Assembly (NCBI RefSeq): GCF_032884065.1
Contig: NC_088868.1
Location: 38,494,867-38,558,866 of the forward strand
Reading direction: 5' to 3'
Source of the DNA: Artemia franciscana
Lineage: Eukaryota > Arthropoda > Branchiopoda > Anostraca > Artemiidae
Length of the DNA: 64,000 bases
Shown here: positions 45,674 to 58,243 of the stretch, in pieces
Layout of the letters: every line of letters starts with the position of its first letter
Position numbering within the stretch: the first letter of the stretch is position 1
The notes under the pieces: generated by a model
Database searches by the model: none
What the model was told of the DNA's origin: nothing
The model's input: only the letters and a program-made list of their open reading frames with translations
Translations under genes and position numbers: made by a program

Positions 45674-46984
45674 TATGGCACTTGGTATTAACCAAGTGAC
45701 ATATAGCAATCACAAATTCTGTCAGTCTGTCTGTTGCTCCTAGTTTTGCTACTTTAGACACTTCTAGGTAAGCTAGGACAATGAAATTTGGCAGGCATAT
45801 CAGGGACTGGATCAGATTAAATTAGAAATAGTTAAATTTGATATTTGAAGGATATCGTGTCTCAGAGTTGTTATTTTAAATCCCGACCGGATCTGGTGAC
45901 ATTTGGGGGGGGGGTGGGAGGGGGAAACCTAAAATCTTGGAAAACACTTAGAGTGGAGGGATCAGGATGAAACTTGGGGAGAAAAATAAGCACAAGTCCT
46001 AGATACATGATTGACATAACTGGAACAGATCCGCTCTCTTTGAGGTAGTTGGGGGGGGGGAAGTTAATTCTGAAAAAATGAGGTATTTTTAACTTATGAG
46101 TGGGTGATCAGATCTCAATGAAATTTGATATTTAGAAGGATATTGTGTCTCAAAGCTCATATTTTAAATTCCGACCAGAGCTGGTGATATCAGGGGGAGT
46201 TTGGGGGGGACCTAAAATCATGGAAAACGCTTAGATTGGAGGGATCAGGATGAAACTTGGTGGAAAAAATATGCAGAAGTCTTAGATACGTGATTTACAT
46301 AATTGGAACGGATCCGCTCTATCGGGGGGCGGGGTTAATTCTGAAAAATTAGAAAAAATGACGTATATTTAACTTACGAAGGAGTGATCGGATCTTCATG
46401 AAATTTGGCAGGCATATCAGGGACCGGACCAGATTAAATTAGAAATAGTCGTTTTCCCAATTTGACCATCTGGGGGGAGTGGGGGGCCTGTTAATCCGGA
46501 AAAAATAGAAAAAATTAAGTATTTTTAACTTACAAACAGTTGACTAGATCTTAATGAAATTTAATATTTGGAAGGATATCGTGTCTCTATCGGGATCCGC
46601 TCTATCGGGGGGGGGGGGAATTAATTCTGAAAAATTAGAAAAAATTACATATATTTAACTTACAAAGGAGTGATTGGATCTTCATGAAACTTCATATTTA
46701 GAAGGACCTCGTAACTCAGATCTCTTGTTTTAAGTCTCAACCCGATCCAGCGTCATTGGGGGGGGGGGCAGTTGGGGGGGGGGGGGACCAGAAATCTTAG
46801 AAAATACTTAAAGCAGAGAAATCAGTATTAAACTGGATGGAAAGAATAAAAACCTGTCTAAGATACATGAATGATAAGCGAACCGGATCTGCTCTCTTTG
46901 GTGGAGTTGGGGAGGAGGGTAATTTGGAAAAATGAGGTAGGCTATTTGTAACTTACAAAAGGGTGACCAGATCTTAATGAAACT
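45674..46984 (+). repeat. Family B repeat, internally tandem copy
   Basis: Starts TATGGCACTTGGTATTAACC with an intact hairpin. Internal modules (ggatatcgtgtctcagag, gtggagggatcaggatgaaa, cttacgaaggagtgatcgg) recur about four times with G-rich runs between. The 3' end is replaced by a family A insertion at about 46985. Confidence 0.8.
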
Positions 46985-48575
46985 AAATAAAAAAAAAACA
47001 AGTTTTTTTTAACTGAAAGTAAGGGGCGACATTAAAACTTAAAACGAACAGAAATTACTTCGTATGTGAAAGGGGCTGCTTCCTCATCAACGCCCCGCTC
47101 TTTGCGCTGAAGTTTGACTCTTCTTCTTTTTAAAATAGTAAAAAACTTGACTCTTCTTCTCAATTCTTCTTTTTAAAATAGTAAAAAACTTTAGCGTAAA
47201 GAGCGGGGCGTTGATGAGGAAGCAGCCCCTTTCACATACGAAGTAATTTCTGTTCGTTTTAAGTTTTAATGTCGCTCCTTACTTTCAGTTAAAAAAAACT
47301 TTTTTTCTCCGCAGAGGAATAATTAAAACGAAATTTGTATATTTTTTTTTGGCTAAATGGCTTTCTCATAGTTTTGATCGAATGATTTTGAGAAAAAAAG
47401 AGCGGGGAGGAAGTCTAGTTGCCCTCCGATTTTTTGGGTAATTAAAAAGGCAACTAAAACTTAATTTTTCACGAATCTTTTTATTTGTAAAAGATTTACG
47501 TAACTTATAAATTAGCTTACGTAAAGAACTTTTGTATTCTCATGTTTTTATTACATATATGAGGGGGTTCGCCCCCTCGTCAGTACATCGCTCTTTACAC
47601 TAAAGCTTAAATTTTGTCCCAATTCATTAAGAATGACCCCTGAATCACAAAAGCTATAGAATAATAGTTGAAATTACTAAAAATACTTTAGCGTAAAGAG
47701 CGAGGTATTAGGAGGAGGTGAGCCCCTTATATGGGGAATAATATCTGTTTGTTTTAAGTTTTAATGCTGCTCCTTACTTCCCGCTGAAAAAACTCCAGCT
47801 GAAAATTTATTTTTTAATTTTTTTTTAGATAATGCTAGTAAATCCTGCGCTCCCTTCATGGAAATTTTCTTCCCCCATGACAAATTCTCGATGGAAAGTT
47901 CCCCCAGCATATCCCCGTCTTCTCAATCCATCCCCCAACCAAAAAAATCCTCCTGAAAATGCCTGTACATTTCCCAATAACCATTACTATATGTAAGCAC
48001 TGGTCAAAGTTTGTAACTTGTTGCCCCTCCCACGGGGATTCTGGTGGAGTAAGTCGTCCCCAAAGACATAGTTATAAGGTTTTTCGACTACGCTGAATAA
48101 AATGGCTATCTCAGAATTTTGATCCGTTGACTTTGGGAAAATAATTAGCGTGGGAGGGGGCCTAGGTGCCCTCGAATTTTTTGGTCACTTAAAAAGGGCA
48201 CTAGAACTTTTCACATCCGTTAGAATGAGCTCTCTCGCAACATTCTAGGACAACTGGGTCGATACGATCACCCCTGGGGAAATAAACAAACAAATAAATA
48301 CGCATCCGTGATCTGCCTTCTGGCAAAAAATGTAAAATTCCACATTTTTGTAGATAGGAGCTTGAAACTTCTACAGTACGGTTCTCTGATACGCTGAATC
48401 TGATGGTGTGATTTTTGTTAAGATTCTATGACTTTTAGGGGGTGTTTCACCATATTTTCTTTAAAAAAAACGCAAATTTTCTTAGGCTCGTATTTTTTGA
48501 TGGGTAAAATTAAACTTGATGAAACTTATATATTTAAAATCAGCATTAAAATGCGATTCTTTTGATGGCTATTGG
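46985..48575 (+). mobile_element. Family A repeat, 3'-truncated copy
   Basis: Left end taaataaaaaaaaaacaag. Palindrome at about 46985-47305 with a duplicated cttgactcttcttc spacer and a short deletion after the right arm. Full body, stopping at tttgatggctattgg (48575) without the terminal hairpin. It inserted into family B on its left and is fused to the outer end of the giant palindrome on its right. Confidence 0.85.
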
Positions 48576-51500
48576 AAGGTCAGTGTGGTCATGGAAAAAA
48601 TACCCTACTTCAGGTTGTTAAAATCAATCATTTTTAAAAAGAGCATAGGTGTAACCTATTGAAGAGTTAAAGAAAAAACATTAAATTTAAATAACTTCAC
48701 CCTTTGATATATGTATAGAAAGCTACTATGCAATGCAGAATGACAAAATCGCTTCTACTTAGAAAGACTGTCGAAGTTTCTATTACTATCAAGCAACATT
48801 TCTGTCATTATTATCAGCTAACTATATCACCCTTTTTTAAGGAGTTCTTTTGAGGGAGTAAAAAAGGAGGGGCATTAAGTCTCAAGTTAAGAGTCTTTGA
48901 CGATTTAGAGTGTCAGATTATTCTTTTCATGCTTTCCAGCCATTTCATTCAAAAAATGGCAACAAATAGTATTGTTTTTGGGCAGTACATAATCAAGTCA
49001 AACTTATTAAAAGGAACTAGATATAAGAATTACTTTCAAAAAACCCTTAAAGAGCTCTCTACGATGTTCTAGTGCCCCACTAACGGTAATAAAAACAAAC
49101 TGTGGTACATTAAACAAACAGACAGGTATTACAGTACATCCGTCTGAAATTCCTCTATGGGATTGAATCTTTCATTTACAACAATATAAGTTGAAATCAT
49201 TTTAAAAGTGTATAACAATGGAAACATCTTAATTTAATTAATTTGGTGTTAATCTAACTCATTAATCCAGATAATAAAAATCTAATTAAAATATGTTGTA
49301 TATTCTAAAGTAAGAATTTCAATGTCTCAATTTTTTTGGTTTTATATATTCTATAGCAGAGCTGGATCTAGAGGGAAAACATCCCTGGTGGCGTGACAGG
49401 GGGGAAGGGGCAAAACATGCCTAAGAAAAACTTTAGGAAAGAATTTAGCATTTGAAATTAGCCTACCTAAATTATAATATCCAAGTGTTTTGTCAAGCAT
49501 GTTTTTAGTAGCCACTGGCCTTCCCCTCCTGCTTTACATTAATATTTCATTTGTGCATTGAGATGATAGAGCAAAGTAATGGGTTTGGATGAGGTTTTCA
49601 TGGTTGTCCACTGCCCAGCTTGGTAAGAATACTAGGTAAGTCCCCCATTAACAGCTTTAAGAGTCTCCAGTGGCATTAATTCATGAAAAAGAAAAGAGGC
49701 AACAATTTTCTTTATTTTTAAAGAACATATAAAAGTGTTTTAGGAATACACAGAAAATACATTCCATCAAATGTGTCTAATAACTTATGTCATTATTTTT
49801 TAAATAAAAGGGGGAGTTTTACGCTGCAAAAACCAACATTAATTGTTGCCAGGCAAAGTAAACATAATCATAGCTTTGCCTACATTTTTCTTTAATTTAC
49901 CTTTAATGCTTAAGAGACTCAGTGTAAGTGACAGAGCCAAATAAAAGTTCTTCTAACGGCTAAAAGCATGCTCTAATTGGCATTGTGGCTACCATTAATT
50001 AATGGATAATTGCATTAAGGTTTCAAACAAAGATTTCTGGGTATCAGAGGAAGCACAATAACACTGCTCAAGTAAAGAACGATGTTGGCACAATGTAACT
50101 TTTTTTTGGTTTGTTTTACACCAGGGCGTTTCTTATAGGAGTTGTCCAAGAAACTTCAAAAATAGCTCATTCGATTTGAAATTGAAAGGACTAGTGCCCT
50201 TTTTAATAGTCAAGAGTGATTAGAGGGCAACTATACCCCCTTCCCCGCGGCTATCATTTCCTCTAACACATCCAATTAAAATTTTGACCATTTTGTTAAG
50301 CGTATTTCAAAGTTCCAGAAGTTACATCTTGAGGATTCCCCCCCCCAAGCCCTCAATACATGGGTTTTACGTTATGCCCTGGGGCCATATATAGTTTTTA
50401 CAAAAAGAACGGCTGCATAAACTTCGAATGGGGTCATCGGATTGGTAATCAGAATTTTTAGTGCCCTTTTTAGGAAAACAGTGATCAGAGGGCAGCACCC
50501 TCCCCTCCCCCCTACAAACAAGCATTGTTCCAAATTTTGGTTTAGAAATCTTATTCAAAATAGTCCAACGATCATATAACAAGGCCTTACAACAGTTACA
50601 ACAGTTGCCTCCTGGCTCTTGGGGTTTATTTTAAACCCAAAGGCCTTGTTATATGATCGTTGGACCATTTTGAATAAGATTTCTAAACCAAAATTTGGGA
50701 CAATGCTTGTTTGTAGGGGGGGGGGAGGTTGCTGCCCTCTGATCACTGTTTTCCTAAAAAGGGCATTAAAAATTCCGATGACCCCCATTTGAAGCTTATG
50801 CAACCGTTCTTTTTGTAAAAACTATATATAGCCCCAGGGCATAACGTAAAACCCATGTATTGAGGGCTTGGGGGGGGGGTAATCCTCAAGATGTAACTTC
50901 TGGAACTTTGAAATACGCTTAACAAAAGTTTAATTGGATGTGTTAGAGGAAATGATAGCCACGGGGAAAGGGGGTATAGTTGCCCTCTAATCACTCTTGA
51001 CTATTAAAAAGGGCACTAGCCCTTTCAATTTCCAATCGAATGAGCTATTTTTGAAGTTTCTTGGACAACTCCTATAAGAAACACCCTGGTGTAAAACAAA
51101 CCAAAAAAAAGTTACATTGTGCCAACATCGTTCTTTACTTGAGCAGTGCTATTGTGCTTCCTCTGATACCCAGAAATCTTTGTTTGAAACCTTAATGCAA
51201 TTATCCATTAATTAATGGTAGCCACAATGCCAATTAGAGCATGCTTTTAGCCGTTAGAAGAACTTTTATTTGGCTCTATTACTTACACTGAGTCTCTTAA
51301 GCATTAAAGGTAAATTAAAGAAAAATGTAGGCAAAGCTATGATTATGTTTACTTTGCCTGGCAACAATTAATGTTGGTTTTTGCAGCGTAAAACTCCCCC
51401 TTTTATTTAAAAAATAATGACATAAGTTATTAGACACATTTGATGGAATGTATTTTCTGTGTATTCCTAAAACACTTTTATATGTTCTTTAAAAATCAAG

Positions 51501-52497
51501 AAAATTGTTGCCTCCTTTCTTTTTCGTGAATTAATGCCACTGGAGACTCTTAAAGCTGTTAATGGGGGACTTACCTAGTATTCTTACCAAGCTGGGCAGT
51601 GGACAACCATGAAAACCTCATCCAAACCCATTACTTTGTTCTATCATATCAATGCAGAAATGAAATATTAATGTAAAGCAGGAGGGGAAGGCCAGTGGCT
51701 ACTAAAAACATGTTTGACAAAACACTTGGATATTATAATTTAGGTAGGCTAATTTCAAATGCTAAATTCTTTCCTAAAGTTTTTCTTAGTAATTTTTCTT
51801 AGGCATGTTTTGAATTAAGTTTAAATTATGTTTTTAAATTAAGATGTTTCCATTGTTATACACTTTAAAATGATTTCAACTTATATTGTGGTAAATGAAA
51901 GATTAAATCCCACAGAGGAATTTCAGACGGATGTACTGTAATACCTGTCTGTTTGTTTAATGTACCACAGTTTGTTTTTATTACCGTTAGTGGGGCACTA
52001 GAACACCGTAGAGAGCTCTTTAAGGGTTTTTTGAAAGTAAATCTTATATCTAGTTCCTTTTAATAAGTTTGACTTGATTATGTACTGCCCAAAAACAATA
52101 CTATTTGTTGCCATTTTTTGAATGAAATGGCTGGAAAGCATGAAAAGAATAATCTGACACTCTAAATCGTCAAAGACTCTTAACTTGAGACTTAATGCCC
52201 CTCCTTCTTGTTTACTCCCTTATAAGAACTCCTTAAAAAAGGGTGATATAGGTTGCTGATAATAATGACAGAAATGTTGCTTGATAGTAATAGAAACTTC
52301 GACAGTCTTTCTAAGTAGAAGCGATTTTGTCATTCTGCATTGCATAGTAGCTTTCTATACATATATCAAAGGGTGAAGTTATTTAAATTTAATGTTTTTT
52401 CTTTAACTCTTCAATAGGTTACACCTATGCTCTTTTTAAAAATGATTGATTTTAACAACCTGAAGTATAGTATTTTTTCCATGACCACACTGACCTT
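48576..52497. repeat. ~3.9 kb inverted duplication (giant palindrome)
   Basis: Left arm 48576-50588 and right arm 50640-52497 are reverse complements around a 51-nt centre (50589-50639). Outer edge aaggtcagtgtggtcatgg at 48576 mirrors ccatgaccacactgacctt ending 52497. Inner edge gatcatataacaaggcctt mirrors aaggccttgttatatgatc. In sampled stretches the arms differ at only a few bases per hundred (for example taccctacttc against atactatactt). The left arm is about 155 bases longer, mainly an extra block in about 49225-49400. Arms are non-coding, with family D-like modules next to the centre. Confidence 0.92.
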
Positions 52498-53040
52498 CTA
52501 TAACAAACAAATAAAGTTCGAATGGGGTTAAGTCCTTTTATTAGACAGTGGAAATAAATCTGGATATTTCGACCACAAACAATAGCAGTCATCATCAGCA
52601 GAAGAACTAATGCATTTATAATTAAAACAAACGTGTTTATATAGAACAAAATAATTACTTTCGTGTCACAAATAGTTTCGGATTCATTCACTAGATTTGT
52701 CTGAAAGAGTTCATTAACAGGTTTCATTAAAAGTCTTTGAATTGCAAATTTTTCTTCATTAACATTGCCAGAATGTAAGGTGAATCTGTAAGGAAGGGGG
52801 CCCATTCTTCTTCTTCTTCCAATAGCAAAAGAAATGTTGAATTTATAGTCATATACTTGATTGGTCAAATCATCCCCATGTGTACAATGTAGGGTACTTT
52901 TTCCAAGACTACACTGCCTTTCTATGATGAACAAATAAAAATTCAAACAAGTGCAAGTCGTTTTATAATACAGTGAAAACGCAAAAAAAATCCGGATATT
53001 TCGACCACATACAATAATTGTCGTCATCAGCAGTAAAACT
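52480..53040 (-). mobile_element. Tandem PLE 3' ends with two hammerhead ribozymes
   Basis: On the - strand, ribozyme 1 (52997-53032) reads ACTG, CTGATGA, GAC...GTC, GAA, ATAT, C. Ribozyme 2 (52565-52600) reads TTCTG, CTGATGA, GACTG...TGGTC, GAA, ATAT, C, and then CAGA, pairing with TCTG as stem I. Each is followed by an element terminus (gaaaggcagtgtagtcttgg at 52905-52925; gaaggtcagtgtggtcatgg at 52480-52499). The two are about 430 bases apart in the same direction, as expected for tandem PLE terminal repeats. A 191-codon - frame crosses both but is a by-product. Confidence 0.7.
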
Positions 53041-54289
53041 ACAGCAAACTCTTGTTTCCTTTTAAAAGAAAAAAAGGGAACTCATCTTTAAAAATACAGC
53101 CTTTGAGTGAGTGACTTCGATAAAACAACTGCATCATTCTATCTCGGAATCCTGAAAGGAATCATCATATTTTACAAGAATCTTGCGCCCCTTGCAAAAT
53201 AACCCAAGGGCTTTACGAGCCAAAATGTTGAATCCTCATCTTGAAGTCAAAAGCATGAGCTGTTGAGTTTGAATTTCTTGCCAGAAATTCTTTGTAGGTA
53301 TCTAAAAACGAAGAATTCTTAATAATACTTTTGTAGTCACACTTTTAGTGAACTGAGAATCCGTTTGTAAAAAAAAAGTTTAAAGTAAGTTAAGAATTAT
53401 AAACACATCGGCAAAATCTACTTATTAGTTAGATAGTAAAGTAAATCCAGCGAGACTTTTAGTAAGAGTTTCTTAGTCAACTTTTTATGAACTAAGAATC
53501 TGTTTGTCAAAAACAAACGTTCAAAGTTAAATAAGGATTACAAAAAACCGGAAAAGCTGCTTATTACTTAATCAGCAACTAAATCACATGAGGCTCTAAG
53601 TGAAGTTAGATTTTAAATACAGTTTATTGTTCCAATTGTAAAACGAATTTCATTTCTAATTCTTTGACTTCTGAAGCAGTGGAACCTTATAGCGTTATTA
53701 TAGCTTGAGTATTTTAAAAACTTTGTGCTTCGACTCTTCTTAGTAAAACATGAGTACCTAGTATTTCATTAGTGTATTAACTCTTTTCAGAGACTATATT
53801 GTGGACTTCCCTCAAATTCTAAATATGACTGCACTCCTCACTTCTTCTAAGGATTCTGATACTATAAAGGGTAAGTAATCCAATGAAATTTCTGGTGGCA
53901 GGATAAAAAGGAAACTGCTTTGCTTTTGGAAATGATTTTCTGTACTATTCTTGTATATACTTACAAGGAGTACCTTAGGAAAAAATAAGAAAATAAGGAC
54001 AATACATAAAGGCAATACAAAACTAAAGGTGTGATTTTAATCTTGATTTCTTGATTTCTTAATCTTTCTTGATTTTAATAAAGAAAAATCGAGCCCTATT
54101 GAACTTTAATGATTAAGACAAAAGTCAGGTTTGAGTCAGATCTGAAATTCTGCTGAATTTAAATGACAAATAAAATTTGAGACAAGACTAATGTAAAATA
54201 TATGAATACCTTTAAAATAGAATTAAACTGGTGAGTAGTATTTGCTGGAAGATTTTCACCTTTTACAAGATTATTTGAAAAAAAAACTC
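53041..54289. other. Intergenic with a ~141-bp direct duplication
   Basis: gaactgagaatccgtttgt (about 53349) recurs as gaactaagaatctgtttgt (about 53490), with following blocks also matching to about 53620. No gene seen in the remainder. Confidence 0.5.
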
Positions 54290-54425
54290 CAAAATTCAAA
54301 GACAATAAAGAACACCATTAAACCAAAAATGAGCAGAAATAAAGTCAAATAATACTCCGAGCGCAAAGCTTCCATAACTTACCGTCAATAAATAAATGAA
54401 ACCCCAAAACGAGCGAAGAATTAAA
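54290..54425 (-). repeat. Family C repeat, reversed fragment
   Basis: accattaaaccaaaaatgag is the complement of the ctcatttttggtttaatgg block at 34840, and ccaaaacgagcgaagaatta corresponds to its tttctgttcgttttgg edge. Confidence 0.55.
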
Positions 54426-54624
54426 ATAAACAACTGGGTCAATCTTAAAACAAGCAAAAATTAATACGAGGTGTGCTGCCAACCCCTATGGCCTCTCAAG
54501 ACCAGGAGTTTATGTGTACTTAACTGCAAAAAGTAATACATTTTAAATATTTGCACTTTCTTGATTTTAATAAATAAAAAATAGGAATAAATAGTAGTAT
54601 ACTACTACTACTAAAAACTCACCG

Positions 54625-55250
54625 CAGCACCAAGCCGCTTGATGTAAAAGCAGTTACGCACGCTCCTCCTCCATCCCAGTCTATTCAAAGCCTCTCTCTT
54701 TACACCCTCCCAGGAAGTTTTTATTTCCTTAAAAATTTCTTTTTGACATCCTCTCACCCCAGACGAGGACGACCTGCTTTCCGTTTAGCCCTAGACGGTT
54801 GGCCGAAAAGGACAATCTGTCATCCTTCATCCGCAGAACGTGCCCAAGCCATCTCAACTTTTCTTTCATTATATCCCTAGAAAGCGGGATTGAACCACAT
54901 TTTCGTACAGCGTACTATTTGAAATACGGTCAGTCAGCCGGGTACCCAGAACAATCCATAAGCAATTTATCTGGAAAATATATTGCAAATCCTCATCCGC
55001 TTTTCGGAGCGCGCCCATGCTTCAGAGCTATATTTCCCACTCTCATCGCTGTAGCTTTCAATATTCTAACCTGTGTTGGCAGACTTGTCCTTCTGTTCTT
55101 CCAGACCTTTTTTTTAACTCTGAAAAAACACGGTGAGCCTCGGCTATTTTACTTTTAACATCTTCACTCCTCCCACTGTCTTTACTAATAGTACTACCTA
55201 GGTAAGTGAAACTGCCCACCTGATCAATCTTTTTGTTACCCAACGTAATT
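54625..55250 (-). pseudogene. RTE-like LINE, C-terminal fragment
   Basis: The - strand reads GNKKIDQVGSFTYLGSTISK, DSGRSEDVKSKIAEAHRVF and SELKKRSGRTEGQVC (55058-55243). Further frames give WLGHVLRMKDDRLSFSANRL (about 54790-54850) and LGGCKERGFE. This is the post-RT part of an RTE/BovB-type ORF2 (YLGS.isKDG...E...RI..A, then GHVLRM.d.RLp). It has frameshifts and no RT catalytic core. A related remnant lies at 61045-61285, and a different RTE-type element at 56150-58975. Confidence 0.75.
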
Positions 55251-55892
<642 letters not shown>

Positions 55893-56115
55893 TACCTCCT
55901 TGTGTACTTTTTGTTCATTTGAAGGTTCAACTTTACATCAAAAGTTAATGCTATTTATTTATTGCTTATTGATATTATTATATCTTCTTGTTATGTTATA
56001 AGGTACCCCCTGGTCCACTTTTTGTTCATTCGAAGTTTCAACGTTACATCAAAAAGTTGATACTATTTATTTATTATTTATTTATATTATTACATTTTTT
56101 TATTACATAATGAGA
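55893..56115. repeat. 111-bp direct duplication
   Basis: actttttgttcatttgaagg (55906) recurs as actttttgttcattcgaagt (56017), followed by matching acatcaaaagtt and ctatttatttatt blocks. Confidence 0.75.
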
Positions 56116-56149
56116 TAATTACTTATTTTTTGTATAATTTATCTTACCT

Positions 56150-57719
56150 TACCTTAGGTTCTCCTGAGCCATCAGCGGCACTTAGGGCATCGACAAAGTC
56201 TCTCCATTCGTCACGAAGCTCTGCCGCTGCAGTGATATCTTCCCATTGTATCGTGAGGGAAATGTTGGCCTCTTTCGGGTACCGATTTTACTGCCTCCGT
56301 AGTGTGTGCTTTGGTCGGCCTCGTCTTCCTTCAGATTGCCACTGATACACTCTTGAGGGCAGTCTGTCTTCGGGCATGCGTAAAACCTGACCCAAATATG
56401 TTCATCTCCATTTCTTGATAGCTTCGGTCACTATGGGCTGGTTCGTTTTCAGTCGGATTTCCCTATTAGTAATTTTCTGATGCCAACTCATATTGAGGAT
56501 CCTTCGAAGGAGAGTGTTTTTGAATGAATGGATATGTTTTTCCAGTTGTTGGTTGAGTTTCCAACATTCAGTGGTGTACATCAATATAGACATCACAATG
56601 CTGTCGAATAACCGTAATTTTAAACGAAGCGAGTACCTGTTACATCTCCATATTGGTGCCAGTCTTGGTGCTTGTCCAATCCTTCTCTTGATTTCAAATG
56701 TTACATCTCCAGTATTCTCTATCAAGCTTCCTAAGCATTGAAATTCTTGGACCTGTTCAGCAGTTTTATCGGAGCATTGAAGAGCTAGGGGGAGCCGGAT
56801 GTGGACATACTTTTCGATTTGTTGACGTTAATTGGCAATCCGACCTCTCGGGCTTTTTATTAGATTTCATCAAATAGCAGCTGTAATCGATCTTTGGTGT
56901 CTTCTAGCAGTTCTATATCATCTGCAAAGTCAAGAGCTGGAAGTTGCTTGCTGCTGAGGTTTACTCCATAGCCTGTAGACTCTCTGAGTACGTAGTCCAT
57001 TACTATTATGGTGATAATACACAATGTGATAATAAAAGTGCTGATATTACACATCCTTGTTTGACATGAGTCATTATTTTGAAGTATCTTGTAACTCCGT
57101 TTTCTGTTCGTACACAGCATTCTGTTTCTTTGTACAGGGTGATAATCAGTTCTACTGTCTTGGAAGGTGTTCCACAGCATTTGAGGGTATTTCGTAGTAT
57201 TTGAGGATTTTTCATAAGATTTCCTGGTCAAGTGAATCAAAGGGCTTTTCTATGTCAATGAAAAGAAGATACAATTTTTATTCCATTCCTTTGAGTCTTT
57301 AACCAGAATTTTCAATGTAAAAATTAGGTCTGCAGATGATCTTCTAGGTCGGAACCCGTGTTGTCCATCTTGAAGATGCTGGTCCAGTTTCTGTTGTAGG
57401 TGCTGTAGCATAATAATTGAAATAAGTTTACTAGGTATTGGCATTATGCTAATGCCACTCCAGTTGCCAAAAAGCGCTTCACCTTTTTTGAAGAGCTTAA
57501 TAATGGTTCCTTTTGTCCAGTTACTGGGCACTTTCTGGTCGCTCCCTATCTGAGTTAGTAGCTCAACCTAAACTTTCATGCAGTCGCGAACTAAAGTTTT
57601 CAGCATCTCAGATGTAATGCCATCTACTCCCAGCATTCTTCCGTTCTTTAGCTTTCTGACGGTGGCTATGATTTCTTCTGAAGACGGTGGATCATCATTG
57701 CATCGAGAATCATAAATGG
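56150..57719 (-). pseudogene. RTE-like LINE ORF2, reverse transcriptase and C-terminus
   Basis: Reads leftwards: EIIATVRKLKNGRMLGVDGI (about 57660), PSNWTKGTIIKLFKKGE, GISIMPIPSKLIS, QHGFRPRRSSADLIFTLKIL (RT fingers and palm), then VTRYFKIMTHVKQGCVIS (motif B) and LDFADDIELLEDTKDRLQLL (motif C, F-A-D-D intact). ENTGDVTFEIKRRIGQA and YTTECWKLNQQLEKHIHSF follow. The C-terminus carries a WKWIGHVLRMpeD-like region in shifted frames down to about 56150. Most motifs are present, but at least four frameshifts split it. Together with 58244-58975 it forms one element interrupted by a PLE piece. Confidence 0.85.
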
Positions 57720-58243
57720 AGTGTTAGGAATTAAATTTGGGTATACAGTGAATATTCTCCGAAGTCCCTATTTAAGGAAATATTATTATTAATTCTAAGT
57801 CTGATTTTAATTGCTTCTTTAATTAAAAATGACCTTACGAAATATTATAAAAAATCAATAGATATAAATACAGAACCTGTCACAAATAGACCTATGAGAT
57901 CTGCAGCCATAAAAGCAAGGCTGGTATTAAAAACATCTTTTTAAATCATTATCTTTCATTTCAATGAATTGCCTCGTTTTATCACAATTTACTTATCAAT
58001 CCTGGTTGAACTTCGCTGAGGTAAGGATGCTGGGACTGTTTTGACAAAAATTTCATTTTAGTTTTATTGATTTTATCCTGTTGTATGCTGTTTCTTCTTA
58101 TATATTTTTGTTTTGCTGAGGATGGCCCTTGGGACATAGGGCCAAAATATTCATTCGAATTGGTTTCCCACTGTCTTGAGAAATTCCCTATTGTTCTTCT
58201 TGTTTTTGGTGTTTGTGATGGAAAGGCAGTGTGGTCTTCGTCG
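57720..58243. mobile_element. PLE fragment inserted in the RTE-like LINE
   Basis: The - strand at 57725-57800 carries a PLE ORF tail (EAIKIRLRINNNISLNRDFG, then YSLYTQI and a stop). The + strand at 58116-58152 carries a hammerhead-like region (CTGAGGA, GGCCC/GGGCC, AAAATATTC) with the G of GAAA lost. It ends with gaaaggcagtgtggtcttcg at about 58218-58240, the PLE terminus. Tail and ribozyme lie on opposite strands, so the piece is rearranged. LINE reading frames meet when it is removed. Confidence 0.7.

Noticed and set aside
52452-53027. 191-codon - strand open frame
   Set aside because: It runs through two hammerhead ribozymes and two PLE termini; the repeated IVCGRNI segment is ribozyme-derived, so it is not a protein gene.
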